DNA of 55,091 nt, from contig JAFPTC010000033.1 of assembly GCA_017400455.1 (NCBI GenBank), positions 1 to 55,091 of the forward strand, read 5' to 3'. A program made the position numbers and the translations under genes. Positions within the stretch are counted from its first letter, which is position 1, and every line of letters starts with the position of its first letter. The DNA is from Prevotella sp. (GTDB lineage Bacteria > Bacteroidota > Bacteroidia > Bacteroidales > Bacteroidaceae). Under the pieces are notes generated by a model, which was given only the letters and a program-made list of their open reading frames with translations, made no database searches and was not told the origin of the DNA. Positions 9,285 through 16,977 of this stretch are shown piece by piece.

Positions 9285-10220
9285 TTATCCACCGATGACC
9301 ACATGCAGGCCGTGGCGTTCGAGCAGCGCCTGGCAGTGCTGTTGCTCGGCCTCGGTGGGCGCTGACATGCTGAGTCCGTCGGGGTTGTAGGTACTCCACA
9401 TGCGGCGGTGCTTGTCGCGCCCCATGTCGTGATAGGGCAGCAGGTGAACGGTGGGGGGTAGAGAGTGGAGAGTGGAGAGGGGAGAGTGGAGAGTGGAGAG
9501 GAAACGGGCCGTCAGCTCCATGTTCTCGTCGTCGGCATTGATGCCAGTGATGAGGGGGATGCGGATGAGGAACGCCCTCCCCGCCTGTGCCAGCATGCGG
9601 ATGTTCTGAAGAATAAGCTCGTTGCCCACACCCGTATACTGGCGGTGCTTCTCGCTGTTCATGAGCTTCAGGTCGACGAGCAACAGCTCGCATTCACCGG
9701 CAATGGCGGCGACGACATCGGCCTTGGCATAGAGCGTGGTGTCAACGGTGCGATGGAAGCCCCGTCGCCCCAGTTCGCGCAGCAGCTGGAGGGTGAAGGC
9801 GGGATGCATCAGGGGCTCACCGCCACAGAGGGTCACGCCTCCGCCGCTGTCCTCCATGACGGAACGCTCCTTTTCCACTTCGGCCATCAAGGCATCCATG
9901 GGCCATTCCCTGCCGCACATCTCCAGGGCGGTGGTGGGACATTCGTCGGTGCAACGGCCGCAGAGCGTGCAGGCGTTGGCCGTGGGCTGAATGCCTTGGG
10001 CCGTCAGTTTTAGCGCCTGCGCGGGGCATGCCTCCACACAACTCTGACATCCGATGCACTTGCCCCTTTTGTAGAGCAGCTGCGGCTCTGTTGACCAGCT
10101 CTCGGGGTTGTGGCACCACACACAGCGCAGCGGGCACCCCTTCATGAAGAGGGTCGTCCGTATGCCTGGCCCGTCGTTGATGGCATAGCGCTTAATGTCG
10201 AAAATAAGCGGAATCTTCAA
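9285..10220 (-). CDS. Glycyl-radical-enzyme activating protein (radical SAM)
   Basis: This 311-residue enzyme makes the glycyl radical on its partner from S-adenosylmethionine. The radical-SAM motif is C29-x3-C33-x2-C36 in MKGCPLRCVWCHNPE, preceded by DGPGIRTTLF. Two extra ferredoxin-like clusters follow (CIGCQSCVEACP and CTLCGRCTDECP), as in activases of decarboxylating or dehydrating glycyl radical enzymes rather than plain pyruvate formate-lyase activase. GGGVTLCGGEPLMHP is the glycine-rich SAM loop. It starts 17 bp after the glycyl radical enzyme gene. Oddity: LSTLHSPLSTLHSLPP, just before HLLPYHDMG, is coded by a seven-base tandem repeat (9462-9500) and looks like an insertion of about 14-16 residues. 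Confidence 0.93.
   Translation of the reverse strand: MKIPLIFDIKRYAINDGPGIRTTLFMKGCPLRCVWCHNPESWSTEPQLLYKRGKCIGCQSCVEACPAQALKLTAQGIQPTANACTLCGRCTDECPTTALEMCGREWPMDALMAEVEKERSVMEDSGGGVTLCGGEPLMHPAFTLQLLRELGRRGFHRTVDTTLYAKADVVAAIAGECELLLVDLKLMNSEKHRQYTGVGNELILQNIRMLAQAGRAFLIRIPLITGINADDENMELTARFLSTLHSPLSTLHSLPPTVHLLPYHDMGRDKHRRMWSTYNPDGLSMSAPTEAEQQHCQALLERHGLHVVIGG
9462..9500. repeat. Seven-base tandem repeat (AGAGTGG) inside the activase gene
   Basis: Five consecutive units of 7 bp on the plus strand (AGAGTGG twice, AGAGGGG, AGAGTGG twice) plus a partial sixth. In the coding frame it gives a seven-residue repeat, LSTLHSP / LSTLHSL. A repeat of the same composition sits in the gene at 39020 in the opposite orientation. 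Confidence 0.95.
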
Positions 10221-10237
10221 TGCTTGATGTGCTTTCT

Positions 10238-12637
10238 TTAATATTCGTCGTTCTCGGTGCGGGCGATGATCTCGTTCTGCAGCTGGGCGGTCATGTCGTT
10301 GAAGTAGTCGCTATAGCCGGCGACGCGCACCAGCAGGTCGCGATATTGGTCGGGATGCTGCTGGGCATCGCGCAGGGTGGCCGTGTCGACAATGTTGAAC
10401 TGGATGTGATGGCCGCCGAACTTGAAGTAGGTGCGGATGAGCGAGGCGAGCTTCTGCTGGTCTTCGTCGCGACGCAGCAGCTGGGGCACGAAGCGGACGT
10501 TAAGCAGCGTGCCGCCGCTCTTGGTCTGGTCGAGCTTGCCGAGCGACTTGATGACGGCCGTGGGGCCGTGGCTGTCAGAGCCGTGGGCGGGCGAGGTGCC
10601 GTCGCTGATGGCAAAGTGGGCCATGCGGCCGTCGGGGGTGGCACCGCAGACGGAGCCGAAATAGTTGTGGCAGGTGGTGGAGAGCATGTTCAGCTGGGTC
10701 CGTCCGCCACGGGTGTTTGGACGGCCCTCGATGGCGCGCACCAGGTCGTCGTAGACACGGACGGCAATGGTGTCGGCATACGGGTCGTCGTTGCCGAAGA
10801 AGGGCGTGTGGTTGCGGATGTACTGGCGCATCTTCTCCTCGCCCTCCCAGTTCTTGGCAAGGGCTTGAAGCATCTGGTCCATGGTGTAGCGATGGTCTTC
10901 AAAGACGTGCTTCTTGAGCGTAGTGAGACAGTCGGTGATGGTGCCCAGGCCCGTGCACTGGATGTAGGTGGTGTTATAGCGTGCACCGCCGCTATAGTAG
11001 TCGCGCCCTTTCTCGATGCAGTCGTCAATGTAGAGGCTGAGGAAGGTGGCGGGGGCATAGAGCGAGAACATGCGCTCGATGTAGTTGTTCACTGACAGCT
11101 TCAGGTTGACGAAATACTCCATCTGGCGGTGCCAGGCGTCGTAGAGCTGATTAAAAGAGGTGAACGTGCGTGGATCGCCGGTATGCAGTCCCAGCTTCTT
11201 ACCCGTTTCTGGGTCGATGCCGTTATGAAGTGTGATCTCCAGAATCTTCGGCGTGTTCAGGTAGCCCGTCAGCAGGTAGGCCTCCTTGCCGAAGGCTCCC
11301 ACCTCGATGCAGCCTGAGCAGCCGCCCTCGCGGGCATCCTCCAGCGTCTTACCCTCGCGCACCAGTTCCTTGACATAGGTGTCGGGATTGAAGATGCTGG
11401 GATAGCCGTGGCCCTGGCGGATGATCTTGATGCCGGCCAGCAGGAAGTCGTTGGGCGTGTTTTCGGCTATGTGGATGCTGAGGCCGGGCTGAAGTTGGTG
11501 CAGCTCCTCCTGAATCTCCAGGATCATGTAGGAGAGTTCGTTGGTGGCGCTGTGTCCCTCGCGGTCGATGCCGCCAATATTGATGTTGGTGAAGTCGTTG
11601 TAGGTGCCCGACTCCAGCGCGGTGACGCCCACCTTGGGTGGCGCCGGCTGGTTGTTGAACTTAATCCACAGGCATGACAGCAGCTCTTTTGCCTGGTCGC
11701 GGGTGAGCGTGCCGTTGGCTATCCCCTTTTGGTAGAAAGGCCAGAGGTGCTGGTCGATGTGTCCGGGATTCATGGAGTCCCAGCCGTTCAGCTCGGTGAC
11801 AGTGCCCAGATGCACAAACCAGTACATCTGTATGGCTTCCCACAGGTCGCGTGGGGCGTGGGCCGGTACCCAGCTACATACGTCGGCTATCTTCTCCAAC
11901 TCTTTCTTGCGCTGTGGGTCTTGCTCCTGAGCTGCTTTCTGAAGGGCCAGCTCGGCATGACGCTGGGCAAAGAGGATGGCGGCATCGCACGAGATGGCCA
12001 TGGCTTCGAGCTCCTGCTGCTTGTCGGTGGCTTCAGGGTCGTAGATGTAGTCGAGCGACGCAATCTTCTTTTCGATGCGGGCTTTCACATCGAGCAGTCC
12101 CTCACGGTACATTTTACCGTCCATGGCCGTATGTCCGGCTGCGCGTTGTTCCATGAACTCGGTGAACACTCCGGCGTGGTAGGCCTCTTCCCATTCCTTC
12201 GACACGTGGTTGAAGATGCGCTCGCGCTGTGTCTTCCCCTTCCAGTAGGGGATGACCTCACGCTCGTAAGTGTCGATGTCCTGTTGGGAGATGGTGTAGC
12301 GCTGCAATTCACGTTCGTTCAGCGTGTGCAGATCCTCCACGGAATGGCAGGTCAGCTCGGGGAATGTGGGAACAGCCTTGGGCAGTGGCCCTCGCTCGCC
12401 TACTATCAGCTCGTCGTCGCCGATGTAGATGGTCTTCTTCTTGCAAATCTCGTAGAAGTTGCGGGCGCGCAGTACGGCTGTGGGCATGGTGCCGTAGTGC
12501 TCCTTGTAGAATGCGGTTTCGATGAGGGCTCGCTCGATGCTGAGCGTAGTTGGAGTGTCGAAGTTCTGCTGGCGAAGCCGCCGTATGCGGTCGTTCATTC
12601 CATTCAGATTGTCGGGATTCTTGATGGCATAGTTCAT
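10238..12637 (-). CDS. hypD: Glycyl radical enzyme, trans-4-hydroxyproline dehydratase (HypD)-like
   Basis: Anaerobic radical enzyme of 799 residues. The glycyl radical loop RVAGYSDYFND places the radical on Gly774. The active-site cysteine loop is EGGCSGCIEVGAFGKEAY, with Cys443 and the catalytic glutamate Glu445. GAFGKEAYLLTGYLNTPKIL, KFNNQPAPPKVGVT and ELNGWDSMNPGHIDQHL resemble the Clostridioides difficile hydroxyproline dehydratase as I recall it, and differ from pyruvate formate-lyase and choline lyase. HypD turns hydroxyproline into pyrroline-5-carboxylate, which ProC reduces to proline; no proC is in the window. Val follows the glutamate where I recall Thr, so a relative acting on another substrate is possible. 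MNDRIRRLRQQ 13 residues in is an alternative start. The gene leads an operon with its activase. Confidence 0.78.
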   Translation of the reverse strand: MNYAIKNPDNLNGMNDRIRRLRQQNFDTPTTLSIERALIETAFYKEHYGTMPTAVLRARNFYEICKKKTIYIGDDELIVGERGPLPKAVPTFPELTCHSVEDLHTLNERELQRYTISQQDIDTYEREVIPYWKGKTQRERIFNHVSKEWEEAYHAGVFTEFMEQRAAGHTAMDGKMYREGLLDVKARIEKKIASLDYIYDPEATDKQQELEAMAISCDAAILFAQRHAELALQKAAQEQDPQRKKELEKIADVCSWVPAHAPRDLWEAIQMYWFVHLGTVTELNGWDSMNPGHIDQHLWPFYQKGIANGTLTRDQAKELLSCLWIKFNNQPAPPKVGVTALESGTYNDFTNINIGGIDREGHSATNELSYMILEIQEELHQLQPGLSIHIAENTPNDFLLAGIKIIRQGHGYPSIFNPDTYVKELVREGKTLEDAREGGCSGCIEVGAFGKEAYLLTGYLNTPKILEITLHNGIDPETGKKLGLHTGDPRTFTSFNQLYDAWHRQMEYFVNLKLSVNNYIERMFSLYAPATFLSLYIDDCIEKGRDYYSGGARYNTTYIQCTGLGTITDCLTTLKKHVFEDHRYTMDQMLQALAKNWEGEEKMRQYIRNHTPFFGNDDPYADTIAVRVYDDLVRAIEGRPNTRGGRTQLNMLSTTCHNYFGSVCGATPDGRMAHFAISDGTSPAHGSDSHGPTAVIKSLGKLDQTKSGGTLLNVRFVPQLLRRDEDQQKLASLIRTYFKFGGHHIQFNIVDTATLRDAQQHPDQYRDLLVRVAGYSDYFNDMTAQLQNEIIARTENDEY

Positions 12638-12656
12638 GCTTATGGAGTTCTTTTAA

Positions 12657-12805
12657 GTTGGGATTTTCGAGGTTCGAGGTTGGGATTTTCGAGGTACGAG
12701 GTACGAGGTTGGGATTTTCGAGGTACGAGGTACGAGAATACCTTGGAGGCAGAATACTCCACAGCAGAGTAATCTCGTACCTCGCACCTCGTACCTCGTA
12801 CCTCG
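12657..12805. repeat. Seven-base direct and inverted repeats between the peptidase and hypD genes
   Basis: GTTGGGATTTTCGAGGT starts at 12657, 12679 and 12708, spaced 22 and 29 bp, a difference of one heptamer. Runs of the unit CGAGGTA fill the gaps. The far side (12775-12805) carries the complementary units. Positions 12719-12736 and 12788-12805 are an 18-bp perfect inverted repeat, able to form a hairpin with a loop of about 51 bases. It occupies most of the 175-bp gap. Confidence 0.9.
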
Positions 12806-12812
12806 ATTCATA

Positions 12813-14213
12813 CTATGATTGGCCAGCTTTTGCGGCATATACTTCTTCTATGGTCATGGGTTTCTTGATGGTGCCCAGCAGGCGGGCACCCTTGGCGGTC
12901 ATTACATAGTTCAGCTCATTGCGCAGCCCTGTGAAGTGGCGCCATGGCTGGAGCTTGTCGTAGCAGATGAAATCGCGGAATTGGCCTTCGGCTTCCCACT
13001 TGTCCATCAGCTCAGGGATGAAATAAATACCTGGCTCGACGGTGAAGACAAAGCCTTCTTCCAGCGGACGAGCCAGCCGCAGCGACTTGAAGCCGAACTG
13101 CTTGGACTTCACTTGTCCTTCGGCATAGCCCACATACTGTTCGCCCAGGTTTTCCATGTTGTGTACGTCGAGTCCCACCATGTGGCCCAGTCCGCAGGGG
13201 AAGAACAAGGCGTAGGCTCCTGTCTCGGCGGCTTCGGCTGGGTCGCCTTTCATCAGCCCCAGCTCTTTCATGCCACGGGCAATCTCGGTGGCAGCCGCTA
13301 TGTGGGCATCACGGAAAGGCGTGCCCAACTGCAACTTGTCCACGGCGGCGTAGAAACTGCGCAGGTGGATGTTGTAGACCTCGGCTTGGCGCTGAGTAAA
13401 GCAGTCACCCACGGGTATCGATGACGACAAGTCGCCAGCATAGTGATTCTTGGTTTCCGCTCCTGCATCGAGCAAGAAGATGTCGCCCTCTTTCAGGTCG
13501 TGGATAAAACCATGGTTGTGAAGCACCTGCCCCTGAACGGTGGCGATGGTGGGGAAGGCGAGTGCATTGCCGTGGCGACAGGCAACCTCTTCTACGGCGG
13601 CAGCTACCTGACTCTCGTGGATGCCGGGGCGAACGGTGCGATAGGCTGCCAGATGCATCTCTGTACTGAGGTCTACACTCTCCTCAATGAGTCGGATTTC
13701 TTCCTCGTCTTTGTAGTTGCGTTGCTTGACGATAGCTTTGATGAAGGGCACTGAGGCCTGCTCGGTTTGGGCAGCAGGCTCTATGCCCAGCAGTTCCCAA
13801 AGCCACACGCGGTGGTCGCCACGATAAGGGGGAAGGAAGTGAATGGGCTGGCCTTTCTGTCGGGCGGAATCGATATAAGCCTTCAGCTTGTTCAGAGGCA
13901 TGGTCTTCGTGATGCCCACTGCACTGGCCTTTTCGCTGAGTGAGGGCTGTGTGCCAGTCCACACAATGTCGTCGATGGTCAGCTCATTGCCGAAGACGAT
14001 CTCGCTGTTTTCATCCACGTCGATGATGGCGGCCAGTCCGGCATAGTCCATGCCGAAGAAGTACAAGAACGTAGAGTCCTGACGGAAGCGGTAGGTGTTG
14101 TCAGCATAGTTCATGCCCACCTCGTCGTTGCCAAGGAAGAGCAGCAGTCCGCGTTGCATGTCGTGTTTCAGCTGCTTCCTCCTTCTGATATATGTTTCCT
14201 TGCAGATCTTCAT
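12813..14213 (-). CDS. M24-family Xaa-Pro aminopeptidase / dipeptidase
   Basis: Metallopeptidase of 466 residues that cuts the bond before proline (or hydroxyproline) in peptides or dipeptides. The N-terminal aminopeptidase P-like domain has FLGNDEVGMNYADNTYRFRQDSTFLYFFG. The pita-bread catalytic domain shows all expected ligand segments in order: DAGAETKNHYAGDLS with two aspartates (near 248 and 259), FPCGLGHMVGLDVHNME with the histidine near 340, FTVEPGIYF with a glutamate, and the last glutamate in RNELNYVMT. No signal peptide is visible, so it should be cytoplasmic. It follows the HEFAH lipoprotein gene by 12 bp. Downstream, after a repeat-filled gap, comes the HypD-like enzyme, which could use the released imino acid. 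Confidence 0.93.
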   Translation of the reverse strand: MKICKETYIRRRKQLKHDMQRGLLLFLGNDEVGMNYADNTYRFRQDSTFLYFFGMDYAGLAAIIDVDENSEIVFGNELTIDDIVWTGTQPSLSEKASAVGITKTMPLNKLKAYIDSARQKGQPIHFLPPYRGDHRVWLWELLGIEPAAQTEQASVPFIKAIVKQRNYKDEEEIRLIEESVDLSTEMHLAAYRTVRPGIHESQVAAAVEEVACRHGNALAFPTIATVQGQVLHNHGFIHDLKEGDIFLLDAGAETKNHYAGDLSSSIPVGDCFTQRQAEVYNIHLRSFYAAVDKLQLGTPFRDAHIAAATEIARGMKELGLMKGDPAEAAETGAYALFFPCGLGHMVGLDVHNMENLGEQYVGYAEGQVKSKQFGFKSLRLARPLEEGFVFTVEPGIYFIPELMDKWEAEGQFRDFICYDKLQPWRHFTGLRNELNYVMTAKGARLLGTIKKPMTIEEVYAAKAGQS

Positions 14214-14225
14214 GGCTGTAGGGGC

Positions 14226-15083
14226 TTAGTATTTTGAAATCTCGTTCACCTTCTTGTGCTTGCTGATCTGCAGTTGAGTGTCGGGGAAATACTCTGCCAA
14301 CAGGTTGTAGAGGTCGGGGTCGAACTCTTTCAGTTCTTCACGAGTGTTGCACCAGTTGTGCTTGCCGTCGGTGTGGGGCATCTCAGCGTTCACGTTGAAC
14401 CAGTCTTGCACGGCCTCGGCAAAGTATTCCGCCTTGTCGGTCTCGCGGTAGGTGCCAGCCAGCAAGCCTTTGGCTTTGGCGTTCTCGTAGCACGTCTGCA
14501 GACGGCTGTCGAAGTCGGGCACGGCAAGCATCAGTCCGATGAGATGGATGCTGTGGGCAAACTCATGGATGAGGATGTCTTCGGCGTGGTACTTGTCAAT
14601 CTGGTAGGCCAGCACGTTCTCCTCAGCACATGAGGTGAGCGGCAGCTCCAGGTCGCCGCCCAGGCCACGTGCTCGTAAGTCCCAGTTCAGGGTGGTGTCA
14701 TTGGCTAAGTGCCGGTGCTCGGGAATGTCGGTCGTCCCTTCATAGCGGGCCATGATGGCCACGCGGGTGCCATAGCTCACCATGGAGTCGAGCACTGCCT
14801 TGGGTAGCATCGACGTCATGGCATAGAGGGTGCGATGGGCGGCCACAAAGGCCGAGTCGGGCACGCGCCACGACGAGATGAGCGGCAGCCCGTTCACATC
14901 GACATACTTTGTGTAGAACGCATCCAGATGGAGCGAGTCGGGTGGGGTGGTTACAATACACTCGGGCACCTCCAGCACTTCTTCGACTGTGGCACTCTTC
15001 TCCGTTGTCTGCTTCGTACCGTTTTGGCAGGCCACCATGGTGAGCAGACATCCCATGGTCATCAGGTTAGTCAGTTTTCGCAT
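14226..15083 (-). CDS. Lipoprotein with HEFAH zinc-metallopeptidase motif
   Basis: Protein of 285 residues with a lipoprotein signal ending at MVAC (Cys19). The second half has DILIHEFAHSIHLIG, a HExxH zinc site, and 56 residues on YFAEAVQDWFNVN, whose glutamate could be the third zinc ligand as in gluzincins. The N-terminal half (PPDSLHLDAFYTKYVDVNGLPLISSW and after) is not recognised. The layout recalls secreted proteins with a lethal-factor-like peptidase fold, but I cannot name the family. It starts 17 bp after the DUF4954 gene and is probably cotranscribed with hflX and the Xaa-Pro peptidase gene. Peptidase activity is inferred from the motif only. Confidence 0.75.
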   Translation of the reverse strand: MRKLTNLMTMGCLLTMVACQNGTKQTTEKSATVEEVLEVPECIVTTPPDSLHLDAFYTKYVDVNGLPLISSWRVPDSAFVAAHRTLYAMTSMLPKAVLDSMVSYGTRVAIMARYEGTTDIPEHRHLANDTTLNWDLRARGLGGDLELPLTSCAEENVLAYQIDKYHAEDILIHEFAHSIHLIGLMLAVPDFDSRLQTCYENAKAKGLLAGTYRETDKAEYFAEAVQDWFNVNAEMPHTDGKHNWCNTREELKEFDPDLYNLLAEYFPDTQLQISKHKKVNEISKY

Positions 15084-15100
15084 AGGTTGATAATGGTTAT

Positions 15101-16954
15101 TTAATTCTCGTAGTCAATTTCGTGATCCAGCTTTTCCAGGAAGTCGTCGTAGACTTCTTGCTCAACGTCGCCCATGGCAAATTCCTTCTCGGCGTCCTTG
15201 CGTATCTCGGCAATCCAGGCGCGGCGAGCCTTGACATAGTCCTGACGAATGCGTTCGCAGGCAGCCTCGTCCAGTTCCGTCAGGTGGTAGTAGTCCAGGA
15301 TGAGCTGGTAGCTCCATGCCCAGCGGTAGTCACTATAGTGGCTGTTGATGTCTTCAAAGCGCTCCAGCACCTGCTGGATGTTCTCGATGGTTCCGTTCTT
15401 GATGTCATCTACCAGCCGTTCCTCCTCGCTCTTGGGCGTCAGCAGTCCGCTCAAGTCCGTCCAGGCACCTTTGCCTGTGGATGTCTTGGGCTTGCCGAAG
15501 AACCCTTCCCTGGTGGCGCGTTTCATCACGGCGCCCATGTAGATTCGCAGGGCTATGTCGTAGTATTTCAGTCCCTTCTTCAGCGACGAGGCGTTGATGA
15601 CGTATTCGTGGAAATTGTAGGAAGTGACATTGTCGCCCGAGGCGTTGCGCAAGGCGCGCAGTATCTTCATGCCCTCGATGATTTCGCCCACGGTGTAGGG
15701 GCTGAGCCAGTCGAAATTGATGATACTCTTCTTCGATTGTTTCGAGCGCTTGTCGCGCTTGGGCCATTTCTTGATGTCGCGATAGAGTCCTACGGTGGTG
15801 ATATTGCGTCCTGGCACCAGATACATCGTCTCGCCATAGGCAATGAGATAGCTGAACGGCAGGTTGCGCGTGTCGGGATGGTGCATCAGCTTGCCAAAGC
15901 ACACGCTGAAAGCACCAATGGTGGCGGGCATCAGGATATAGCTGCCCGAGGCCGTCTTCGTGCCGCGCTCCAGTGTGCCCCAGTGCATGGGGCCCATCTT
16001 GTAGGCGTGATTCGAGAAGTTGGTGTTGGAACCGGCGTTGTAGAACGAGAACTGTCCGCCGATGAGCAGGCTCGACTTGTGGTGGCTGGCCGAGAAGGGA
16101 CCGCAGAAGGCGGCGCAGGCCTCGCCGTTGGCCATGAACGAGTTGGCAAAGAACAGCGAGGCTTCGGCCGTGAAGCCGTTGGTCACCTGACAGGCTTCGC
16201 CCACGAAGCAGTCCTGCATCTTCACTGAGTTGTTGATAGAACAGCCGTCGCAGATGATGGAGTTTTCGCAGATGACGCCCGTGCCAATGAACACGGAGGC
16301 GTCCTCTGAGCTGAGGATGGTACACTCGTTCAGTCTGGAGGCACCGCTAATCTCGCAGTCGCCTTTGATGACGGTGTTTGTGATGTCCTTGGTGTTGATG
16401 ATCTTCACGCGGTTGCCGATGATGCCGCGTTCAGGGGTGGAGATGCGCACCTCGTCGTCAATCAGCTGGCGCAGCCTGTTAATCAGAGCCTTGTCGCTGT
16501 GGTACTTTACCATCAGCGCGGCCAGCTGGGAGTTCAGTTCGCGGAACAGTGTCACATTGCCGTCGCCCATCTCGTTGAGCACTGAGATGGTCGAGCCTGC
16601 ACCATAGCTGGCTCCCTCAGTGGTTTCCATCGTCGAGATGTTTGAGATATAGCAGTCGTCGCCGATGGTATAGTTGTTGATGAAGTTACCAACTTTCTCT
16701 ATAAGACAGTCGTTGCCCACACTGACATTGCGCAGCGTAGCATCGTTGATGCCCGAGTGTTTGAAGAAGCCTTTGGCCACTTCTACTTGCTTCTCAAAGC
16801 TGCCCAGGCGGATGTCGCCGTAGAACACGACGCGGTGGAAGTTGTAGGGGCGGAAGTCCTCTGCCACCCTCACTCGCTGCCAGTCCTCTGCCCAGCAGGC
16901 ATTCTGTTCGAGCACTAAAATCTCTTCTTGTGTCAGTTGTCTGTAATCTCTCAT
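15101..16954 (-). CDS. DUF4954-type protein with left-handed beta-helix
   Basis: Bacteroidetes-specific protein of 617 residues. The middle third shows hexapeptide-repeat sequence typical of a left-handed parallel beta-helix (for example IGDDCYISNIS, VFIGTGVICENSIICDGCSINNSV and MQDCFVGEACQVTNGF). The N-terminus (YRQLTQEEILVLEQNACWAEDW) and the helical C-terminus match what I remember of the DUF4954 family. Such helices occur in sugar-nucleotide acyl- and nucleotidyl-transferases, so a cell-envelope sugar enzyme is possible, but no activity is proven. There is no signal peptide. It lies 23 bp after hflX and 17 bp before the HEFAH lipoprotein gene. Confidence 0.8.
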   Translation of the reverse strand: MRDYRQLTQEEILVLEQNACWAEDWQRVRVAEDFRPYNFHRVVFYGDIRLGSFEKQVEVAKGFFKHSGINDATLRNVSVGNDCLIEKVGNFINNYTIGDDCYISNISTMETTEGASYGAGSTISVLNEMGDGNVTLFRELNSQLAALMVKYHSDKALINRLRQLIDDEVRISTPERGIIGNRVKIINTKDITNTVIKGDCEISGASRLNECTILSSEDASVFIGTGVICENSIICDGCSINNSVKMQDCFVGEACQVTNGFTAEASLFFANSFMANGEACAAFCGPFSASHHKSSLLIGGQFSFYNAGSNTNFSNHAYKMGPMHWGTLERGTKTASGSYILMPATIGAFSVCFGKLMHHPDTRNLPFSYLIAYGETMYLVPGRNITTVGLYRDIKKWPKRDKRSKQSKKSIINFDWLSPYTVGEIIEGMKILRALRNASGDNVTSYNFHEYVINASSLKKGLKYYDIALRIYMGAVMKRATREGFFGKPKTSTGKGAWTDLSGLLTPKSEEERLVDDIKNGTIENIQQVLERFEDINSHYSDYRWAWSYQLILDYYHLTELDEAACERIRQDYVKARRAWIAEIRKDAEKEFAMGDVEQEVYDDFLEKLDHEIDYEN

Positions 16955-16977
16955 AATCGTTATGTGTTGTGTAAGGT

